A stretch of DNA of 64,000 bases from Capra hircus (lineage: Eukaryota; Chordata; Mammalia; Artiodactyla; Bovidae): the NCBI RefSeq assembly GCF_001704415.2, contig NC_030821.1:42139710-42203709 (forward strand). The letters are read 5' to 3'. The notes under the pieces were generated by a model that searched no databases, had not been told where the DNA came from, and worked only from the letters and a program-made list of their open reading frames with translations. Below, in pieces: positions 60,051 through 64,000 of the stretch. Position 1 is the stretch's first letter, and every line of letters begins with the position of its first letter. Position numbers and translations under genes: made by a program.

Positions 60051-60113
60051 CATACATACTTACACACATCTATACCTACACACACACACATCCCTCACAC
60101 ATACCATGCACAC
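60051..60113. repeat. CA-rich microsatellite
   Basis: Interrupted (CA)n/(CATA)n run grown from the GCACACACA end of the adjoining SINE, a common origin of ruminant microsatellites. Confidence 0.85.
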
Positions 60114-60897
60114 ATTTATTTATATCCACCTATATGGAGAGAAAAAGAGAGGGAATTTGCTGGTAGGAAGTAAACTCTAAAAACAAACCTGAGAATCTGC
60201 CTTCCTAGAATAGCAAGAAAATGAGAAATTGCAGAATCATTACAGTGAGCTACAAATGAACGTACAACCCAGCAGGCCTGTGGACGCCAGCCCTCGAGAG
60301 ACCTATAAGATTCCTGTTCAGAAAATAGACTATATATCTGCTGCCTGGGGATATCTTTGTGTACAAGGAGAGTGGATTTCTGCAACTGTGATGAGGCAAA
60401 GTGTTATTCCAAAACTTTACCAGCAAAGATATTCCTACCAAATTCAATCAAGGGGCCTTAGACTTTTTTTTTTAACCAACATCTGGAGAGTGGTTTCTTG
60501 GCCCGACAGTTCACAAAAGTGCCAGACTTTCAACAAAAGAACAGCTGTTTTGTGAAGAAAGGTTTTCTTTATAAAGGTTTGCCATTTTTCCTACTGAAAT
60601 TGAATTTTTTTTTTTTTAATATCAAAAGAGGTCAGATTCCTGTCCTTAGAAGCAAAATCAGGAGCAGGACAGAGGGCAATGCCTACCATGACTTGCTCAG
60701 ATAGAGTATACAGGATCGACAGACTCGAGCAAAGTCTCAGTGTGGGAATGGAGAGAACACAGGTGACTAAACAGGAGTGCTTGCTCTTCTGAACATGGAG
60801 GGACAGATGCTAACAGAGCTGAGGATGGTACAACCACCACAGTCACCGCTGTCTCAGGAATCTTCAGATCCCCAGTGACCTTCAAAGTATACTAGCT
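60114..60897. other. Unique interval
   Basis: Overlapping open frames of about 100 codons on both strands near 60229-60555 show no domain. No repeat recognised. Confidence 0.45.
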
Positions 60898-61147
60898 CAG
60901 TGATCCTCAAATCCAACTGACAATCAGCATCATCCATTCAAATGAAGGGATTTCTGGCTGCACCCCAGAGACAGTGGGCCTTGGTACCATTATGTTTTAA
61001 AAGTGGTAACAGGGAATCTCACGTTCAACTTTAGTTGCTTCAACTTGTACAGACACTCTGCACAAACCAGTCAACTGGATGTGTAGCTGTTTCTAGATTG
61101 TCTTTTCACAAAAACATTTCGTGAGCCCCAAAAGTTTGAAAGCGCTT
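60898..61147 (+). mobile_element. MER5-like hAT-Charlie DNA transposon fossil
   Basis: Begins with CAGTGATCCTCAAATC and ends with AGTTTGAAAGCGCTTG, degenerate terminal inverted repeats of the CAGTGGTTCTCAAAC type. Between them are 'aatcagcatcatcc' and 'ggctgcaccccagag', as in MER5. No 8-bp flanking duplication survives. Non-autonomous; no transposase. Confidence 0.5.
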
Positions 61148-61227
61148 GCATTCTGATCAAATCTCACTGGTAAATAAATGACTTTTTCTACAGGACAGAC
61201 AATATCTAGTGAAGTCAATTCAGTTCA

Positions 61228-61452
61228 AGGACTTCCCAGGTTGTGCTAGTGGTAAAGAACTTGCCTGTCAATGCAGGAGACATAAGAGATGTGGGTTCAA
61301 TCCCTGGGTCGGGAAGATCCCCTGGAGAAGGAAATGGCAAGCCACTCCAGTATTCTTGCCTGGAAAATCCCATGGACAGAGGAGCCTGGTGGGGTACAAG
61401 TCAATAGGATTGCAAAGAGTCGGACATGACAGAAGCAACTTAGCATGCAAGT
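61228..61452 (+). mobile_element. Bov-tA SINE (long-tailed subtype)
   Basis: Head 'aggacttcccaggttgtgctag', B box GGGTTCAATCCC, Bov-A body and tail 'gaagcaacttagcatgcaagt'. Perfect 11-bp duplication AATTCAGTTCA at 61217-61227 and 61453-61463. Confidence 0.95.
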
Positions 61453-61520
61453 AATTCAGTTCAGCCCCGGCTACTTTCGTAACTGCCTCAATACAGGCTC
61501 TCATTCAAATTCTTCACTTT

Positions 61521-62034
61521 TCTGTGGTACATATACACAATGGAGTATTACTCAGCCATAAAAAAGAATACATTGGAATCAATTCTAATGAGGTGGATGA
61601 AACTGGAGGCTATTATACAGAGTGAAGTAAGCCAGAAAGAAAAACAACAATACAGTATATTAACGCATATATATGGAATTTAGAAAGACGGTAACGATAA
61701 CCCTGTATGCAAGACAGCAAAAGAGACACAGATGTATAGTCTTTTGGACTCTGTGGGAGAGGGTGAGGGTGGGATGATTTGGGAGAATGGCATTGAAACA
61801 TGTATAATATCATATGTGAAACGAATCGCCAGTCCAGGTTCGATGCATGATACAGGATGCTTGGGGCTGGTGCACTGGGATGACCCAGAGAGACGGTATG
61901 AGGAGGGAGGTAGGAGGGGGGTTCAGGATGGGGAACACGTGTATACCTGTGGCAGATTCATGTTGATGTATGGCAAAACCAATACAATATTGTAAAGTTA
62001 ATTAGCCTCCAATTAAAAAAATTTATATTAAAAA
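61521..62034 (+). mobile_element. Young 5'-truncated L1 (L1-BT type)
   Basis: About 514 bp. It starts in the L1 ORF2 C-terminal part ('acacaatggagtattactcagcc', 'agagtgaagtaagccagaaag') and continues through the bovine L1 3' UTR: 'ggtatgaggagggaggtagg', 'gcagattcatgttgatgtatggc', 'ttagcctccaattaaa'. The end is an A-rich tail. Perfect 14-bp duplication AAATTCTTCACTTT at 61507-61520 and 62035-62048. Low visible decay points to a recent insertion. Confidence 0.95.
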
Positions 62035-62204
62035 AAATTCTTCACTTTCATCCAAGATTAGAGGAAGAGTTTGATTTATACAAATACCTATGTACTAATG
62101 ACAAAAATGCATGTTCCAGATCAAAAACAACTACTTATCTGTTTACAATGGTAAATAACTATTTCTTTACATCATGTGTGAATGTGTTTAATGTTTGTCT
62201 ACTA

Positions 62205-62315
62205 CTCTAAACTGTAAGTTCCACCAAGCAAGGCCTCTGTCTGTCTTGTTTGACACAACATCCTTACTTTCCAGCAAAGGGCCTGACAGAGTGGTCTCTC
62301 AAATGAATAAGAGAC
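62205..62315 (+). mobile_element. L2 LINE 3'-end fragment
   Basis: 'ctgtaagttccaccaagcaaggcctctgtctgtcttg' followed by 'ccagcaaagggcctgacagag' and an AATGAATAAG end match the L2 terminus. Diverged. Confidence 0.6.
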
Positions 62316-62392
62316 ATGATTAGTCAAATAAATAAATAAACCACAGGGCGTTCAGACATGTGATTCAGTTATTTCTCTATATACAATTACTG

Positions 62393-63065
62393 AGAAATAT
62401 CAACAACCTCAGATATGCAGATGACACCAGTCTAATGACAGAAAGTGAAGAGAAACTTGATGAAAGTGAAAGAGGAGAGTGAAAAAGCTGGCTTAAAACT
62501 CAATATTCAAAAACAAAAGAAGATCATGGCATCTAGTCTCATCACTTCATGGCAAATAGATGGGGAAAAAATGGAAACAGTGACAGATTTTATTTTCTTG
62601 GGCTCCAAAATTACTGCAGATGGTGACGGCAGTTATGAATTTTAAAAAAAGGCTTGCTCCTTGGCAGAAAAGCTATGATAAACCTAGACAGCATATTAAA
62701 AGGCAGAGACATCACTTTGCCAACAAAAGCCTGTATAGTCAAAGCTATGGTTTTTCCAATAGTCATGTACAGATGTGAGAGTTGGAAGAACTGATAGCCT
62801 AAGAATTGATGCTTTTGAACTTAATGCTCTTAAGACTCTTGAGACTCCCTTGGATACCAAGGATATCAAGGAGTCAATCCTAAAGGAAATCAACCCTGAA
62901 TATTCAGTGAAAGGACTGACACTGAAGTTGAAGCGCCAATACTTTGGCCACTTGATGCCAAGAGCTGACTCATTAGGAAAGACCCTGATACTGGGAAAGA
63001 TTGAGGGCAGGAGGAGAAGGTGGTGACAGAAGATGAGACACGACTGAGTGACTGAACAACAATAG
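62393..63065 (+). mobile_element. 5'-truncated BovB LINE
   Basis: Starts just before the YADD codons ('tatgcagatgacaccag') and runs through the C-terminal region to 'gagtgactgaacaacaatag'. It has several small deletions, including part of the usual terminal segment, and stops in all frames. Probable 11-bp duplication with one mismatch: TACAATTACTG at 62382-62392 and TACAGTTACTG at 63066-63076. Confidence 0.92.
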
Positions 63066-63074
63066 TACAGTTAC

Positions 63075-63290
63075 TGGGTTTCCCAGGTGGCGCTAGTGAT
63101 AAAGAACCCGCCTGCCAATGTAGGAGACGTAAGAAGCACCAGTTTGAACCCTGAGTCAGGAAGATCCCTTGGAGGAGGGCATGGCAACCCATTCCAGTGT
63201 TCTTATCTGGAGAATCCCATGGACAGAGGAGCCTGGCAGCCTACAGTCTACAGGTTGCATGACTGAAGCAATTTAACAGGCATGCATGCA
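63075..63290 (+). mobile_element. Bov-tA SINE directly after BovB
   Basis: Begins at the right target-site duplication of the BovB. Head 'gggtttcccaggtggcgctag', B-box remnant CAGTTTGAACCC, body 'cttggaggagggcatggcaa', and a shortened tail ending GCATGCATGCA. No separate duplication was identified. Confidence 0.92.
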
Positions 63291-64000
63291 TATGATCACT
63301 ACACTACTTCAAGCAAAATTCAAGAAACATTTGTAAATATATACCTGCTGATTGACCAAAACCATGGAAAATCTGAAGCCAGATAAATATGTGTAACTAT
63401 CTCCGCAATTTAAGATGAGATACTCATTACAGCTCAGGAAAATTCAGCTCTGAGAACCATGGACATGATTACCAGTAAATCAGATCTCAGTGATTTGTTA
63501 ATGCCTACTTTCTAATCATTATGGTAACGCAGAGCCCATTTTATAGATGAAAAAATTGTGGTAGCAGCCAAAAGACAGAAGCAAAATTAACACCAGACAC
63601 AGAAGCTTTAAGCATTCAGTTTTCAGCTGTGTGAGCTCCACTTACCACTACTCATTTGCAAATTCACACTTGCCAGATTTGAAAAGTGGTATTTAAAAGT
63701 GTCAGACACAGTTCCTTTTCTGTGGGTAAACTTCTAAGAAAGAATGGGTATTAAATTTAAAGCACATAAAAGGATATACAAATAGTTATTTTCTTGGAGC
63801 TATATTTACCCATTTTCAAGTGGATGAGTATAGCTACATTCTTCTTCAAACAAATTTCAATTGAAGGCCAACAGGAGAGAGAAAGTTAAGAATGGCTTTT
63901 CAGGAATGACAAGTCCTGGATATAACAGTGTAACTGAGTGCACTCACAGAAATTAAAAAGGAAAGTATCTTACCAATAATAAGAAAAGCAGAAGTTATCT
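63291..64000. other. Unique interval at the window end
   Basis: No repeat recognised. On the minus strand, a donor-like G plus GTAAGATAC lies at 63974/63973 after a 27-bp segment cut by the window edge; it is too short to call an exon. Confidence 0.4.

Noticed and set aside
1..64000. Endogenous retrovirus or LTR element
   Set aside because: No LTR pair, primer-binding site, or gag/pol/env-like frame recognised; all RT-like frames are BovB or L1.
1..64000. CRISPR array, prophage, operon or other prokaryotic system
   Set aside because: Repeat content is wholly mammalian; no regularly spaced identical repeats.
1..64000. Functional tRNA genes
   Set aside because: All tRNA-like heads with B boxes belong to Bov-tA, CHR or MIR SINEs and lack a full cloverleaf.

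Overview
The window is nuclear DNA of a ruminant, most likely a bovid. The evidence is the repeat content: Bov-tA (tRNA-Glu-headed) SINEs, BovA2 dimers and ART2-type SINEs; BovB (RTE-clade) LINEs; artiodactyl CHR-type SINEs; and L1 3' ends of the bovine/artiodactyl kind. Mammal-wide MIR and L2 remnants and one MER5-like hAT fossil lie beneath them. The sequence alone does not separate cattle, sheep, goat, yak or related species. Family names come from memory of consensus sequences; no database search was run.

No complete cellular gene is visible. There is no long cellular ORF, rRNA, tRNA gene, CpG island or CRISPR array. All the long open frames (18.2-19.5, 23.5-26.3, 38.7-39.2, 42.7-43.3 kb) are BovB LINE sequence or a SINE/LINE chimera. 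The only cellular coding candidate is a 96-bp, 32-codon open segment on the minus strand (57004-56909) bounded by AG and GT. I could not assign it to a gene. The window therefore reads as intergenic or intronic.

Layout: 1-2840 is repeat-free. From 2.8 to 12.8 kb there are mixed Bov-tA, CHR, MIR, L2 and L1 insertions, including a MIR split by a Bov-tA and a BovA2 with inverted halves. From 13 to 29.7 kb the window is LINE-rich: a 5'-inverted BovB nested inside an ART2/Bov-tA SINE (17.6-19.8 kb), and a full-length but dead BovB with its GC-rich repeated leader and an 11-bp target-site duplication (22.84-26.66 kb). Around 30.2-30.7 kb is an old L1, and 32.3-37.7 kb is nearly repeat-free. The 37.7-47.5 kb stretch holds CHR and Bov-tA SINEs, a Bov-tA/BovB chimera inside one target-site duplication (38.7-39.2 kb), and a truncated BovB (42.67-43.68 kb). 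The 47.5-52.7 and 54.0-58.2 kb stretches are again repeat-poor, the second holding the exon candidate. The last 6 kb holds L1, Bov-tA, MER5-like and BovB fragments.

How the elements relate: BovB encodes an APE-type endonuclease and a reverse transcriptase and is thought to mobilise the Bov-A SINEs, whose 3' tails resemble its own. Here this shows as short target-site duplications on both LINEs and SINEs, a SINE/LINE chimera, and three BovB 3' ends each followed within about 12 bp by a same-strand Bov-tA. I found no evidence for a previously undescribed biological system; the unusual content is in the structure of the retrotransposon insertions.
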